A program made the translations under genes and the position numbers. From contig NZ_JALKFZ020000118.1 in the NCBI RefSeq assembly GCF_023243075.1, forward strand, positions 1-54,836: DNA of 54,836 bases, given 5' to 3'. The stretch is from Frankia sp. AiPa1 (GTDB taxonomy: Bacteria > Actinomycetota > Actinomycetes > Frankiales > Frankiaceae). Of this stretch, positions 1 to 8,690 are shown piece after piece. Under the pieces are notes generated by a model. It did not search any database. It worked only from the letters and a program-made list of their open reading frames with translations, and had not been told where the DNA came from. The number at the start of each line of letters is the position of its first letter. The first letter of the stretch is position 1.

Positions 1-2207
1 CCGCCTTCGGCATCAGCGGCACCAACGCCCACGTCATCCTAGAAGAACCCGACAAACAGGACACCAACCCCGACGGCTTCGCCACGCCGGATGCCGCCCC
101 ACTGGACACGGCGCCGGCCGACACCACCCCGCCAGACACGGTCCCGCCAGGCGACGTCCCACCAGGCACAGTCCCCGCAGGCACAGTCCCCGCTGTTGCG
201 GCGGCGGCCGGGGCGCCCGTGCCGTGGCTGCTATCCGCCCGCAGCCCGCAGGCGCTGCGGGACCAGGCGCGCCGGCTACGGGCGCACATCACCACCTATC
301 CGGAGCCGTCCGCGGCGGACATCGGGCTGTCGCTGGCGACCACCCGCACGGCATTCGAGCACCGGGCGGCCGTCATCGGCCCGGACCGGACCACGCTGCT
401 GGACGGACTCGCCGCGCTGGCCCACGGCCGCCGTTCACCGGCGGTGGTCCGCGGGAACACGACCGAGTCCGGGCGGACGGCGTTCATGTTCACCGGGCAG
501 GGCAGCCAGCGGCCGGGGATGGGCCGCGAGCTGCACGCCGCGTACCCGGAGTTCGCCGCTGCGTTCGACGAGATCTGCGGGCACTTCGCGCCGCACCTGC
601 CGTACCCCCTGCGGGACGTCGTCCTGGGCACCGATGCGGACCTTCCGGTCGATCTGGTGCACGAGACGACCTACACCCAGCCGGCGCTGTTCGCCGTCGA
701 GGTCGCCCTGGCCCGGCTGCTGAGGCACTGGGGGATCGTCCCCGACCTGCTCATCGGCCACTCGGTGGGTGAACTGGCCGCCGCCCACGTCGCCGGCGTC
801 TGGTCGCTGCCCGACGCGGCCGCCCTGGTCGCCGCGCGGGCGAGACTCATGGGGTCCGCCCGCACCGACGGGGCGATGGTCGCGATCGAGGCGAGCGCCG
901 ACGAGGTCACGGCCGTACTGACCGAATCCGCCGGGCGGGCATCGTTCGCCGCGGTGAACGGCCCGCGGGCCACCGTGGTCTCCGGTGATCGCTCGGCCAC
1001 GGACCTGGTCGCGGAGCATTTCCGGACCATCGGCCGGCGAGTCCGGCGGCTGCGGGTGAGCCACGCGTTCCACTCCCCGCACATGGACGGCATCCTCGAC
1101 CGCTTCCGCGAGATCGCCACCACCATCGACTACCAGGAACCCCGGATCCCCCTCATCTCCAACCTCACCGGCCACACCGCCACCCCCGACCAACTCCGCT
1201 CCCCCGACTACTGGACCGACCACATCCGCCACCCCGTCCGCTTCCACGACGGCATCCACCACCTACACACCCTCGGCGTCACCACCTACCTGGAACTGGG
1301 ACCGGACGCGGTCCTGACCCCGATGGCCCACGCATGCCTGCCGGTGGGTGTCGCCACGGTGACGCCACTGCTGGCCCGCGGGCGCCCGGAGCCGGCGACA
1401 CTGGTGGGAGGGCTGGCCCAGGCGCACGCAAAGGGCACTGCCGTCGACTGGCGATCCTTCTTCGCGCACGGCGGCGCCCGGACCGTCCCGCTGCCCACCT
1501 ATGCCTTCCAGCACACGCATCACTGGCTGACCGCGGGGCCGACGGACTCGCAGGCAGCCGCCGGCGCCCACGGATCCGTCGGGCCGGACGAGGCGCGGTT
1601 CTGGGACGCCGTCGGACGGGGCGACCTCGACACCGTGGCAGGCGCGCTGCGGCTGGCCGCAGCCGAGCATCCGGCGTTGGCCTCGCTCCTACCTGCCTTC
1701 GCTCAGTGGCGGCGGGACCGGTCCGCGTCCACGCCGCCGGGTGGGCCGTGGCCGACGGATGCCGCTGACGCCCGCACTACCGACCGGACCGACCTGACCG
1801 GGCCGAACGGTGCGGTGGACATCGCAGCCCTGCGGGCGCTGGTGGCCACGGCGAACACCGAACAGGTGGAGTCGGCCCTGCTGGACCTGGTGCGCAGCCA
1901 TGCAGCCGAGGCGCTGGGGCACCCCAGCCCGCAGGATATCGGCGTCGGCGACAGCTTCCTCGAGATCGGCTTCTCCTCATTCACGGCGCTGGAGGTGCGC
2001 AACCGGCTCTGCGAGGCGACAGGGCTGCTGCTCGCCCCGGTCGTGATGTACGACCACCCGACCCCGCGGGCCCTTGCCGCCCATCTGCGGGCCCAACTCG
2101 CCGGGCAGTCGGGGCCGCCCGCAGCACCGGTGCCGGTTCCCGTCGGCGCGCCCCCTGCCGCCCAGACCCCCGACAGCGCTGCGGCACAGAGCCGCGTCGG
2201 TGGCTGA
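1..2207 (+). CDS. Type I PKS, C-terminal end (KS end-AT-ACP), 5' partial
   Basis: The reading frame is open from base 3; the GTG at 219 is internal. The first codons give the KS end ([13 protein letters not shown]). An acyltransferase follows with GQGSQ near 497, the nucleophile in GHSVGE (Ser codon 762) and HAFH at 1062, the malonyl-CoA signature. No DH, ER or KR follows. After the AT a segment at about 1585-1725 (DEARFWDAVGRGDLD to QWRRDR) matches the linker that normally opens a KR structural domain, so a KR seems to have been deleted. The ACP is at about 1850-2095; its usual LGFDSL reads IGFSSF, keeping the phosphopantetheine Ser (codon 1977) but replacing the Asp by Ser. The tail is Pro/Ala-rich, with no thioesterase or docking helix. 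I infer that this is the last module of the line and adds an unreduced ketide. Confidence 0.93.
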   Translation, partial: AFGISGTNAHVILEEPDKQDTNPDGFATPDAAPLDTAPADTTPPDTVPPGDVPPGTVPAGTVPAVAAAAGAPVPWLLSARSPQALRDQARRLRAHITTYPEPSAADIGLSLATTRTAFEHRAAVIGPDRTTLLDGLAALAHGRRSPAVVRGNTTESGRTAFMFTGQGSQRPGMGRELHAAYPEFAAAFDEICGHFAPHLPYPLRDVVLGTDADLPVDLVHETTYTQPALFAVEVALARLLRHWGIVPDLLIGHSVGELAAAHVAGVWSLPDAAALVAARARLMGSARTDGAMVAIEASADEVTAVLTESAGRASFAAVNGPRATVVSGDRSATDLVAEHFRTIGRRVRRLRVSHAFHSPHMDGILDRFREIATTIDYQEPRIPLISNLTGHTATPDQLRSPDYWTDHIRHPVRFHDGIHHLHTLGVTTYLELGPDAVLTPMAHACLPVGVATVTPLLARGRPEPATLVGGLAQAHAKGTAVDWRSFFAHGGARTVPLPTYAFQHTHHWLTAGPTDSQAAAGAHGSVGPDEARFWDAVGRGDLDTVAGALRLAAAEHPALASLLPAFAQWRRDRSASTPPGGPWPTDAADARTTDRTDLTGPNGAVDIAALRALVATANTEQVESALLDLVRSHAAEALGHPSPQDIGVGDSFLEIGFSSFTALEVRNRLCEATGLLLAPVVMYDHPTPRALAAHLRAQLAGQSGPPAAPVPVPVGAPPAAQTPDSAAAQSRVGG

Positions 2208-2294
2208 CCGTCGCCGACGCCCACCCATCGTCGCCGCACGGCATCCCGCCGGGCGGCCCCCACCGGGGCACCGGCCCCCGTCTGGAGGACTCAT

Positions 2295-3335
2295 ATGCGA
2301 GTAGGACTCGGATATCTGAACATGGCCCCGGCAGGCGACTCGGCGACCGCCCGGGCGATCTACGCCGACTTTCTGCATGACGTCCGCTGGGCCGAGAACC
2401 GCGGCTTCGCCGGCATCTGGGTGACCGAGCACCACTTTTCCACCTACAGCCTCACCTCGTCCCCCCTGCTGCTGTTGGCGCAGGCCGCCGCGGCCGCCCC
2501 CCGGCTGCGGCTGGGCACGTCGATCCTCGTGCTGCCCTTCTGGGACCCGGTCCGGCTCGCCGCCGACGTGCTCACCCTGGACGCGCTGTCTGCAGGACGG
2601 TTCGACTTCGGCATCGGCCGTGGGTACCAGCCGCACGAGTTCCTCGGGTTCGGCCGGGACGCCGCCGACAACCGGGAGATCTTCACCGAGGCGGTCGACG
2701 TCCTCGAGCAACTGTTCACCCAGCAGGACCGGGACTTCAAGGGCCGCCACGTCCAGATCGACGCACCGGTCACCCTGCTGCCCCGCCCGACCCAGCAGCC
2801 GCATCCGCCGATCTGGATGGCGGCGACGAGCCCCGAGTCACTGCGGTTCGCCGCCGACCGGGGGTTCCATTTCATGCTGCCGGCTGTCACCACCCACGAC
2901 GAGATCGTCGAGCGCCGGGCCTGGATCGACCAGGCCGGCGGGCTGCCCGCCGGGCGTGAGTTCCAGGTCAACCGGTTCGTGTACCTGGGGGACGACGAAG
3001 GCCGCGAGCGGGTGGTCCGCGAGATCGCCCGCCAGCTCCAGACCTCGGCCGCCCTGACCAATGGTGTCCACCCCGAGTTCGGCGCCGCCCCGGCTCCCGA
3101 CCAGATCGACCCGGCGGTGGAGGACAAGGTTCGCGGCATCCTCATCACCGGTTCGGCCGACGAGGTGATCGACCAGTTCAGAGCACTGGCCGACGTTGGT
3201 ATCAGCTACGTCATCGCCGGCTTCGCGTTCGGCTATCTCGACACCGAAACGGCCCGGCGATCGCGGGAACGGTTCGCCACCGAGGTCCTCCCGCACCTGG
3301 CGGATCTCACCACCACCAGAGCCGTTCAAAACTGA
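2295..3335 (+). CDS. LLM-class (luciferase-like) flavin-dependent monooxygenase
   Basis: This 346-residue protein has a bacterial luciferase-like TIM-barrel sequence. The N-terminus starts directly on a strand (MRVGLGYLNMAP), followed by WAENRGFAGIWVTEHHF, LRLGTSILVLPFWDP and the family-typical GRFDFGIGRGYQ. Such enzymes use reduced FMN or F420 and oxygen to hydroxylate, epoxidise or perform Baeyer-Villiger chemistry. The ATG is preceded by TGGAGGA about 7 bases upstream. The gene lies 87 bases after the PKS stop on the same strand, so it is probably in the same transcript and tailors the polyketide. It differs from the second LLM gene downstream and is not a tandem duplicate. The substrate cannot be read from sequence. 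Confidence 0.88.
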   Translation: MRVGLGYLNMAPAGDSATARAIYADFLHDVRWAENRGFAGIWVTEHHFSTYSLTSSPLLLLAQAAAAAPRLRLGTSILVLPFWDPVRLAADVLTLDALSAGRFDFGIGRGYQPHEFLGFGRDAADNREIFTEAVDVLEQLFTQQDRDFKGRHVQIDAPVTLLPRPTQQPHPPIWMAATSPESLRFAADRGFHFMLPAVTTHDEIVERRAWIDQAGGLPAGREFQVNRFVYLGDDEGRERVVREIARQLQTSAALTNGVHPEFGAAPAPDQIDPAVEDKVRGILITGSADEVIDQFRALADVGISYVIAGFAFGYLDTETARRSRERFATEVLPHLADLTTTRAVQN

Positions 3336-3344
3336 CCATCGCGA

Positions 3345-3363
3345 TATACTGAACTGGTCGGTT
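3345..3363 (+). promoter_or_regulatory. Possible promoter -10 box with operator-like palindrome
   Basis: After the stop of the first monooxygenase there is TATACT (3345-3350), followed by the imperfect palindrome AACTGGTCGGTT (3352-3363). The spacing would place the palindrome over the transcription start, as expected of a TetR-type operator. No good -35 box is visible. It shares the AACCGA half-site (reverse strand) with the palindrome at 6455-6468. It could drive the second monooxygenase at 3509. This is pattern-based only. Confidence 0.35.
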
Positions 3364-3508
3364 AACAGGCCGCGACCGGACGGAAACGGCGGTCGGCACC
3401 GGCGGAGGTCTCTGCAGGCGTCAACCGAGACCGCGGCGCACGGAACGCGGGACGTCTGCTCGGCCTGGCAGACCTCCGGTTCCCGCCGCGATGCAAGGAG
3501 CGCATGGC

Positions 3509-4564
3509 ATGCCGACCTCTTCCGCGGCCCACACCCGAGTTCTGCGGCTGTCCGTCCTGGATGTAGCCCCGGTCTTCACCGGCAGCAGCACGGCGCAGGC
3601 GCTGCGCAACGCGGTGGATCTCGCGCCGCGGGTGGAGGCATTGGGCTATCAGCGCTACTGGGTCGCCGAGCACCACAACGTCCCCAGTCTGGCGACGTCC
3701 TCGCCCGCGGTGCTCGTGGGTCGCCTGGCCAGCGTCACCACGAGCCTGCGGGTCGGCTCCGGCGGAGTGCTGCTGCCCAACCACGCTCCCCTTGTGGTCG
3801 CCGAGCAGTTCGGCACCCTGCACGCACTGCACCCGGGGCGGATCGACCTCGGGATCGGGCGGTCGTCGGGCAGCGACCTGCTGACCACCAGGGCGCTGGG
3901 CCGCCCGTTCGCGGTCGACGATTTCCCGCACCAGCTGCGGGAGCTGACCGCCTACCTGGCGGGCACTGCCGACGCGGCGTCCGAGCACAGCGTGGCCGCG
4001 ATCCCCGCCCCGCCGGGGCAGCCGTGGCTGGCCATGCTCGGCTCCAGCCTAGCCAGCGCCCGGTTCACCGGTGCCCTGGGGCTGCCCTATGCCTTCGCCC
4101 ACCACCTCGTGCCGCACCTGACGGTGGCCGCCCTCGACACGTACCGTTCGGCGTTTCGTCCGTCGTCGCAGCTGGCCGAGCCATACGCCCTGGTCGCCGC
4201 CGTGGTGGTCGCGGGCGAATCCGACGAACACGCACGCGGGCTGGCACTGCCATACCTGCTACGTAAGATCCACATCCAACAGGGACGCATCTACGGTCTC
4301 TACCCGGGTCCGGCCGAGGTCGCCGCCCACCACTTCTCCCACCTGGAGGAGAAGTACGTCGAGGAGCACGGCGCCGACCAGCTCTTCGGCGGTCCCGCAA
4401 CCCTGACGGAGAAGATCTCAGAGCTGGCCCGACGGTCCGGCGCCGACGAGTTGCTGGCGCTGTCCCTGATCCACGACCACGGCGACCGGGTCCGCTCCTA
4501 CGAGCTGCTGGCCAGCGCGGTCCCCACGATGCCCGGGTCCCGCGACCAGGCCGCCGTGCGCTGA
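3509..4564 (+). CDS. LLM-class flavin-dependent oxidoreductase, MsnO8-like (luciferase family group 1)
   Basis: The protein has 351 residues from the ATG at 3509. I chose this over the in-frame ATG at 3491 because AAGGAG lies 8 bases before 3509 and inside the longer reading. Group 1 luciferase-family motifs are clear: LSVLDVAPVFTGSS, YQRYWVAEHHNVPSLATSSP, VGSGGVLLPNHAPLVVAEQF and PGRIDLGIGRSSG. Relatives in actinomycete clusters, such as MsnO8 of mensacarcin biosynthesis, are flavin monooxygenases tailoring polyketides. It follows the first LLM gene by 173 bases, converges on the exporter gene, and ends at a strong hairpin. It probably oxidises the PKS product or supplies a starter/tailoring step; the reaction is unknown. 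Confidence 0.88.
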   Translation: MPTSSAAHTRVLRLSVLDVAPVFTGSSTAQALRNAVDLAPRVEALGYQRYWVAEHHNVPSLATSSPAVLVGRLASVTTSLRVGSGGVLLPNHAPLVVAEQFGTLHALHPGRIDLGIGRSSGSDLLTTRALGRPFAVDDFPHQLRELTAYLAGTADAASEHSVAAIPAPPGQPWLAMLGSSLASARFTGALGLPYAFAHHLVPHLTVAALDTYRSAFRPSSQLAEPYALVAAVVVAGESDEHARGLALPYLLRKIHIQQGRIYGLYPGPAEVAAHHFSHLEEKYVEEHGADQLFGGPATLTEKISELARRSGADELLALSLIHDHGDRVRSYELLASAVPTMPGSRDQAAVR

Positions 4565-4639
4565 CCCCCGTCACACGACCCAGCCCGGCCTCGGGCGGAT
4601 CGACCCAGTGCCGGCACGGATCCGGCTCCCGCATCACGC

Positions 4640-4676
4640 GGGTGCGGCGGAGGGCGGCGGTCCCTCCGCCGCACCC
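4640..4676. terminator. Bidirectional hairpin terminator
   Basis: A perfect 15-bp inverted repeat (GGGTGCGGCGGAGGG / CCCTCCGCCGCACCC) with a 7-base loop lies between the convergent monooxygenase and exporter genes. There is no T-tract, as is common in high-GC actinomycetes. Confidence 0.75.
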
Positions 4677-4712
4677 GATCCCGGCCCCGGGGCAGGTAGG
4701 CCGGGGGTCTGG

Positions 4713-6161
4713 TCACCCAGTCGCTGCCGCGGGTTCACTCTCCCGCTGCTCAGCGTCAGGCTGCGGCGCGGGCTGCGGCCGTCCGGGCAGGAAGAGCCCG
4801 GACAGCAGGACCGCGATCGCCCCGCCGAGGACCCACCAGAACGCGGACTGGAAGGCGTGTACCGACGGCACCCCGCCGGAGATACCACGCTGCAGGATGA
4901 ATGCCACGATCGCGATTCCGAGCGAGGCGCCGAGCTGGTTGAGCACGTAGAGCGCCGAGGTGCCCTGCGGCACTGACGCCGGCGGCAGCGTCCGGTACAG
5001 CGCCCCCATCGTCGGGGCCCCGATGAAGCCCAGCCCGAGCCCTGTCACGAAGGCGGCCACCCCCAGTAGCGCCTCGCTGGTGTCCGTCCCGGATCTGGTG
5101 AACACCAGCGCGCTCACCGCGATCAGCGCCGCGCCCCCCGGCGCGAGAACCCGCGCGCCGACCCGGTCGCTGAGCCGTCCCGCCAGCGGCATCGCGATGA
5201 ACGAGCCCACCCCCAGCGGCGCGAGCAGCAGGCCGGCTCCGAGCACATCGTGGCCGCGCAGCTGCTGATAGTACAGCGGCACGACGAACAGCATCGAGAA
5301 CAGCATCACGCCGGTCACCGCCATCACCGCCACGCTCGCGCTGAAGCCGCGGCTGGCGAACAGCCGCAGGTCGATAAGGGCTGCCTCTCGCACCCGCAGG
5401 GCATGACCGATGTAGGCGAGCAGCAACACGCCTCCGATCGCCAGCGTCACCGGCACCCGGACCGCGCCGAACCCGTGCTCACCCGCCTGCGACAGCGCGT
5501 ACACCAGCACGGCGAACCCCGGGCAGAGCAACGAGACCCCCACGGTGTCCAGGCGTGCCGTGCTCTGCCCGGGATCCGGCGCGTCGACCGGAACCACCTT
5601 GAGTGAGGCCGCCAGCGCCGTCAGTCCGATCGGCAGGTTCACCAGGAACATCCACCGCCAGCTCAGATGCTCGATGATCACACCACCCACGATCGGGCCC
5701 AGGACGGGACCAAGGGGGATGACGATTCCCATCAGCCCCATGACCCGCCCGACCCGGGCCGGGCCCGCCGCCCGCGCCAGCAACGTGAGCATCACCGGGT
5801 CGAGCATCCCGCCGCCGAATCCCTGGATCACCCGGAAAACGACCAGCGCGCCGATCGACGGCGCCAGGCCGCAGGCCAACGACCCCGCGAGGAACAGCGA
5901 CAGACCGGACAGCCAGATCCGACGGGTCCCGAACCGGTCCACCGCCCACCCGCTGAGCGGGATCGCCACCGTCACCGCGAGCAGGTAGCCGGTGGCAACC
6001 CAGCCGACCGTGCTCAACGGTGCGTCGAAGTGCTTCCCGAGCGTGTCTATCCCGACGTTGACGATCGTGCCGTCGAGCAGACCCATCAGCCCGCCCAGCA
6101 GCAGCACCCCGATCAGCCGCAACAGCGCGGGATCCAGGCGATCATCCTGTCCCTGAGCCAT
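4713..6161 (-). CDS. MFS transporter, DHA2 (14-TMS EmrB/QacA) family
   Basis: This drug:proton antiporter of about 480 residues has many hydrophobic helices. Family motifs include LLDGTIVNVGIDTL in TM1, the loop 2-3 motif VDRFGTRRIWL, the TM5 motif GPVLGPIVGGVIIEHLSWRWMF, and the loop GRLSDRVGARVL in the second half. The start is ambiguous: ATG at 6161 has GGGGAAGG very close upstream, while the GTG at 6173 adds four residues. It lies inside the PKS locus, convergent to the monooxygenases, so export of or resistance to the polyketide is the likely role. Its promoter must lie in the gap shared with the divergent acyltransferase gene. Confidence 0.9.
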   Translation of the reverse strand: MAQGQDDRLDPALLRLIGVLLLGGLMGLLDGTIVNVGIDTLGKHFDAPLSTVGWVATGYLLAVTVAIPLSGWAVDRFGTRRIWLSGLSLFLAGSLACGLAPSIGALVVFRVIQGFGGGMLDPVMLTLLARAAGPARVGRVMGLMGIVIPLGPVLGPIVGGVIIEHLSWRWMFLVNLPIGLTALAASLKVVPVDAPDPGQSTARLDTVGVSLLCPGFAVLVYALSQAGEHGFGAVRVPVTLAIGGVLLLAYIGHALRVREAALIDLRLFASRGFSASVAVMAVTGVMLFSMLFVVPLYYQQLRGHDVLGAGLLLAPLGVGSFIAMPLAGRLSDRVGARVLAPGGAALIAVSALVFTRSGTDTSEALLGVAAFVTGLGLGFIGAPTMGALYRTLPPASVPQGTSALYVLNQLGASLGIAIVAFILQRGISGGVPSVHAFQSAFWWVLGGAIAVLLSGLFLPGRPQPAPQPDAEQRESEPAAATG

Positions 6162-6454
6162 GCCCTTCCCCACTTCATCCGGGTTGCTTGACTGAGTAGT
6201 AAAAAAGACTTTACATCAAGGTCGGCCCAAGGGGACGGGTTCAACCCCCACGTCACCGCGCCGCGCACCGCGGGCGCGACCGAGGCCGAATCCACCCTGG
6301 ACCGAGAAAATCCGCCGACAGGCATGGACCTTTCACCGGGCGGGACGCCAGCCACCGCCGACCCGGCCGGACCGCCGGCGACACGACGTCAGGGCGGGGC
6401 CAGCAGGACATCCGGCCGCCAGGCCGCCCGTCTTGGCGATTTTCCGTGAAGTAA

Positions 6455-6468
6455 ACCGATTCATCGGT
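6455..6468. promoter_or_regulatory. Palindromic operator candidate in the divergent exporter/acyltransferase gap
   Basis: The gap between the divergent exporter and acyltransferase genes (6174-6665) has no convincing ORF. It contains the perfect palindrome ACCGAT-TC-ATCGGT (6455-6468) next to an AT-rich stretch (6469-6505), and another AT-rich patch (6198-6220) upstream of the exporter. A TetR-family site controlling one or both genes is plausible; the TetR gene at 28962-29627 is the nearest candidate regulator. Confidence 0.4.
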
Positions 6469-6665
6469 CATGTTTTCAGGACCCATGAGTTCATTTTTAT
6501 TGCCTGAATGTTGCACCGCGTCGGCGGCAGGGACAACCGCCAGCTCCACCTGGTGCGTCCGGCGGTTTAGCAGGCAGCAAGGGCTCGGCTAGCACCGCGG
6601 GAAACGATGTCCCTGCGGCCGCGGCGACGAGATCCGGGCGCGTTCGGCAGGAGGGTGGGACACCG

Positions 6666-7529
6666 ATGACGATCAGCGATCTGGCCCCGCAGCGCCGGCA
6701 TACCCTGTACTTCCTGCGGGAGACCCGGGCGTTCGCGCCCGTGTTCCTGGACACCGAGGTGGACATGAGCCGGGTCCAGGCGCTGCGCTCAGCGCGGCGG
6801 CACTCGGTGGTGACCTACGTGCTGTACGCCGCCGGCCGGGTACTGGCCCGGCATCCAGAGGCGAACGCGGCTATCCTCGACGGCCGGCGGCCGCGGGTGG
6901 TCCGCCACGACGCCGTGCACGGCAAGCTCACTCTGGACAAGACCCTCGCCGGCCACCGGGTCGTGCTCGCCACGGTGCTGCGCGACCTCGACCGGCTGGA
7001 CCTCGATGAGATCCAGGCACAGGTGGAACGCTTCCGCACAGGTGACCCGGCCACGATGCCCGAGTTCGCCGGGGTGCGCGCGCTGCACCAGGCCGGGTCG
7101 GGCCGACACGGATGGCAGCGCGCCGAGCGAGCCTTCCGCCGGGTCGTGCGGCCGTTGGAAAACAGGGCCGCGGTCTGGGGAACGGTGGCGGTCACCTCGC
7201 TCGGGCACGGGGTGGTGGACAGTTTCCACTCGGTGGGCGGCACCACCGTGACGCTGGGTCTGGGGCGCATCGTCGACCGTGCGGTGGTCCGCGACGGCCA
7301 GATCGTGGTGGCCCCCGTCCTGCGGCTGAGCCTGGCCTTCGACCACCGAGTGATCGACGGTGCGGAGGCCGCGGACGTCCTGGCCGGCATCCGGGACACG
7401 TTGCAGACCTTTCCGGCGCCTACGGGTCCGGGGCAGCCTGGCCCGGACCCGTCGACGCAGCGCACGGATGAGCCGGCCCTGGCGCCCAAGGCCGCCCCGG
7501 TCACGACGGCGGGGGAAGGACTGTCATGA
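6666..7529 (+). CDS. Stand-alone 2-oxoacid dehydrogenase E2-type acyltransferase domain protein
   Basis: This 287-residue protein consists of an E2 catalytic domain without the lipoyl and E1/E3-binding domains of true dehydrogenase E2 subunits. The hallmark HxxxDG is intact in LAFDHRVIDGAEAADVL (His227, Asp231); these residues deprotonate the thiol and stabilise the transition state in E2 and chloramphenicol acetyltransferase. The segment GTVAVTSLGHGVVDSFHSVGGTTVTLGLG also matches the family. The N-terminal part (about 1-60) resembles the small-subunit start rather than a lipoyl domain. AGGAGG precedes the ATG. Its stop overlaps the next start (ATGA at 7526), so the two are translationally coupled, and no E1/E3 genes are nearby. 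I infer a thioester acyl transfer in polyketide release or modification. Confidence 0.8.
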   Translation: MTISDLAPQRRHTLYFLRETRAFAPVFLDTEVDMSRVQALRSARRHSVVTYVLYAAGRVLARHPEANAAILDGRRPRVVRHDAVHGKLTLDKTLAGHRVVLATVLRDLDRLDLDEIQAQVERFRTGDPATMPEFAGVRALHQAGSGRHGWQRAERAFRRVVRPLENRAAVWGTVAVTSLGHGVVDSFHSVGGTTVTLGLGRIVDRAVVRDGQIVVAPVLRLSLAFDHRVIDGAEAADVLAGIRDTLQTFPAPTGPGQPGPDPSTQRTDEPALAPKAAPVTTAGEGLS

Positions 7530-8611
7530 ACGACGTCGCCGAACTCACCGTGCACGTCGCCGCGCATGCGGCGGCCCTGGACATGGATGCGGCCGGGTAC
7601 CGGGAGCTGACCGGGCGCATCCGGCACGACGGCACCGGCCCGGGTTCCTGGGTGCACGAGTGGTCGAGCCTCGCCGAAACGCGGGAGGCCCGCGGCGACC
7701 TGCTGGGCGCCGCAGCCTGCTACAGCTTCGCCAGGTTCCCGTTCGTCGACGGCGCGGCACGGCGCGGCGCGCTGGACAACTGTGTCCGCGCCACGGACAG
7801 GTGGCGGCGCGGGATCGCCCCCGACGCCGGCCCGATCGAACGGGTGGAGCTGGACATCCTCGGAGCGACGGTCGCCGCCTGGACGACCGGGCTGGCCGAC
7901 GGGCACGGCCACGCGGACGGACACCCCACCGCGGCGGGGCCGGCAGCCGCGGCCGGAAACCGCCCCCTGCTGATCGTCAGCGGCGGCATCGTCAGCGTCA
8001 AGGAGCAGTGGGCACCCCTGTTGCTGCTCGCCGCCAGGCTCGGACTCGCCGCGGCCGTGACCGAGATGCCAGGTGTCGGGGAGAACACCCTGCGCTACAC
8101 CCCGGACAGCTGGCGGATGTTCCCGGCGATCCTCGAGACGCTGGCCGGGGCCGCCGACGTCTCGCGCACCTTCACGCTCGCACTGAGCTTCAGCGGGCAG
8201 ATGGCGTTGCGCTGGGCGGCCGAGGACACCCGGGTGCGCGGGATCATCACAACCGGCGCGCCGGTGCGCGCGCTGTTCACCGACCGGGCCTGGCAGCGCG
8301 GGCTGCCGCCGGCCACGGTGGCGACCCTGGCCCATCTGACCGGAACGGACCCCCGGGCACTGCCCGACCTACTGCCCGGCTGGGCGCTGTCCGACGAGCA
8401 GCTAGCCGCCATCACGGTGCCGGTGCGCTACGTGGCCAGCACCCGCGACGAGATCATCCCACCGGCCGACGTGGCGCTGCTGCGGCGCACCGTGTCGGAT
8501 CTGGACGTCCTCGAACACGACGACATCCACGGTGCTCCCGGGCATGCCGTGGCCACCCGCGAGTGGATGACCCGCGCGCTGGTGGCCATCCGCGACGCCA
8601 CACCCCGCTGA
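7526..8611 (+). CDS. FrsA-like alpha/beta hydrolase
   Basis: This 361-residue protein has a helical N-terminal cap (1-110, with repeats of the [28 protein letters not shown] kind found in FrsA-like hydrolases) and an alpha/beta-hydrolase core from about 135. The likely triad is Ser221 ([11 protein letters not shown]), Asp308 ([10 protein letters not shown]) and His340 ([13 protein letters not shown]). The nucleophile elbow is atypical: ALSFS replaces GxSxG, with Ala and Ser in place of the two glycines. It is coupled by ATGA overlap to the E2-like gene and lies 79 bases upstream of the giant PKS. Since no PKS in view has a thioesterase domain, I infer that it may hydrolyse or cyclise the chain, or edit misloaded ACPs. 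Confidence 0.82.
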   Translation: MNDVAELTVHVAAHAAALDMDAAGYRELTGRIRHDGTGPGSWVHEWSSLAETREARGDLLGAAACYSFARFPFVDGAARRGALDNCVRATDRWRRGIAPDAGPIERVELDILGATVAAWTTGLADGHGHADGHPTAAGPAAAAGNRPLLIVSGGIVSVKEQWAPLLLLAARLGLAAAVTEMPGVGENTLRYTPDSWRMFPAILETLAGAADVSRTFTLALSFSGQMALRWAAEDTRVRGIITTGAPVRALFTDRAWQRGLPPATVATLAHLTGTDPRALPDLLPGWALSDEQLAAITVPVRYVASTRDEIIPPADVALLRRTVSDLDVLEHDDIHGAPGHAVATREWMTRALVAIRDATPR

Positions 8612-8649
8612 CAGCCACACCCCGCCGACAGCCACACCCCGTGCTGACA
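8597..8649 (+). repeat. Three short tandem repeats between hydrolase and PKS
   Basis: Three near-identical 17-19 base units (GCCACACCCCGCTGACA and variants) run from the last codons of the hydrolase across its stop codon into the 79-base gap before the PKS start. This looks like local slippage duplication. Confidence 0.8.
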
Positions 8650-8690
8650 GCGGGGCCGACGCTGCGTCACCACGAGGGACTGACCAGACC

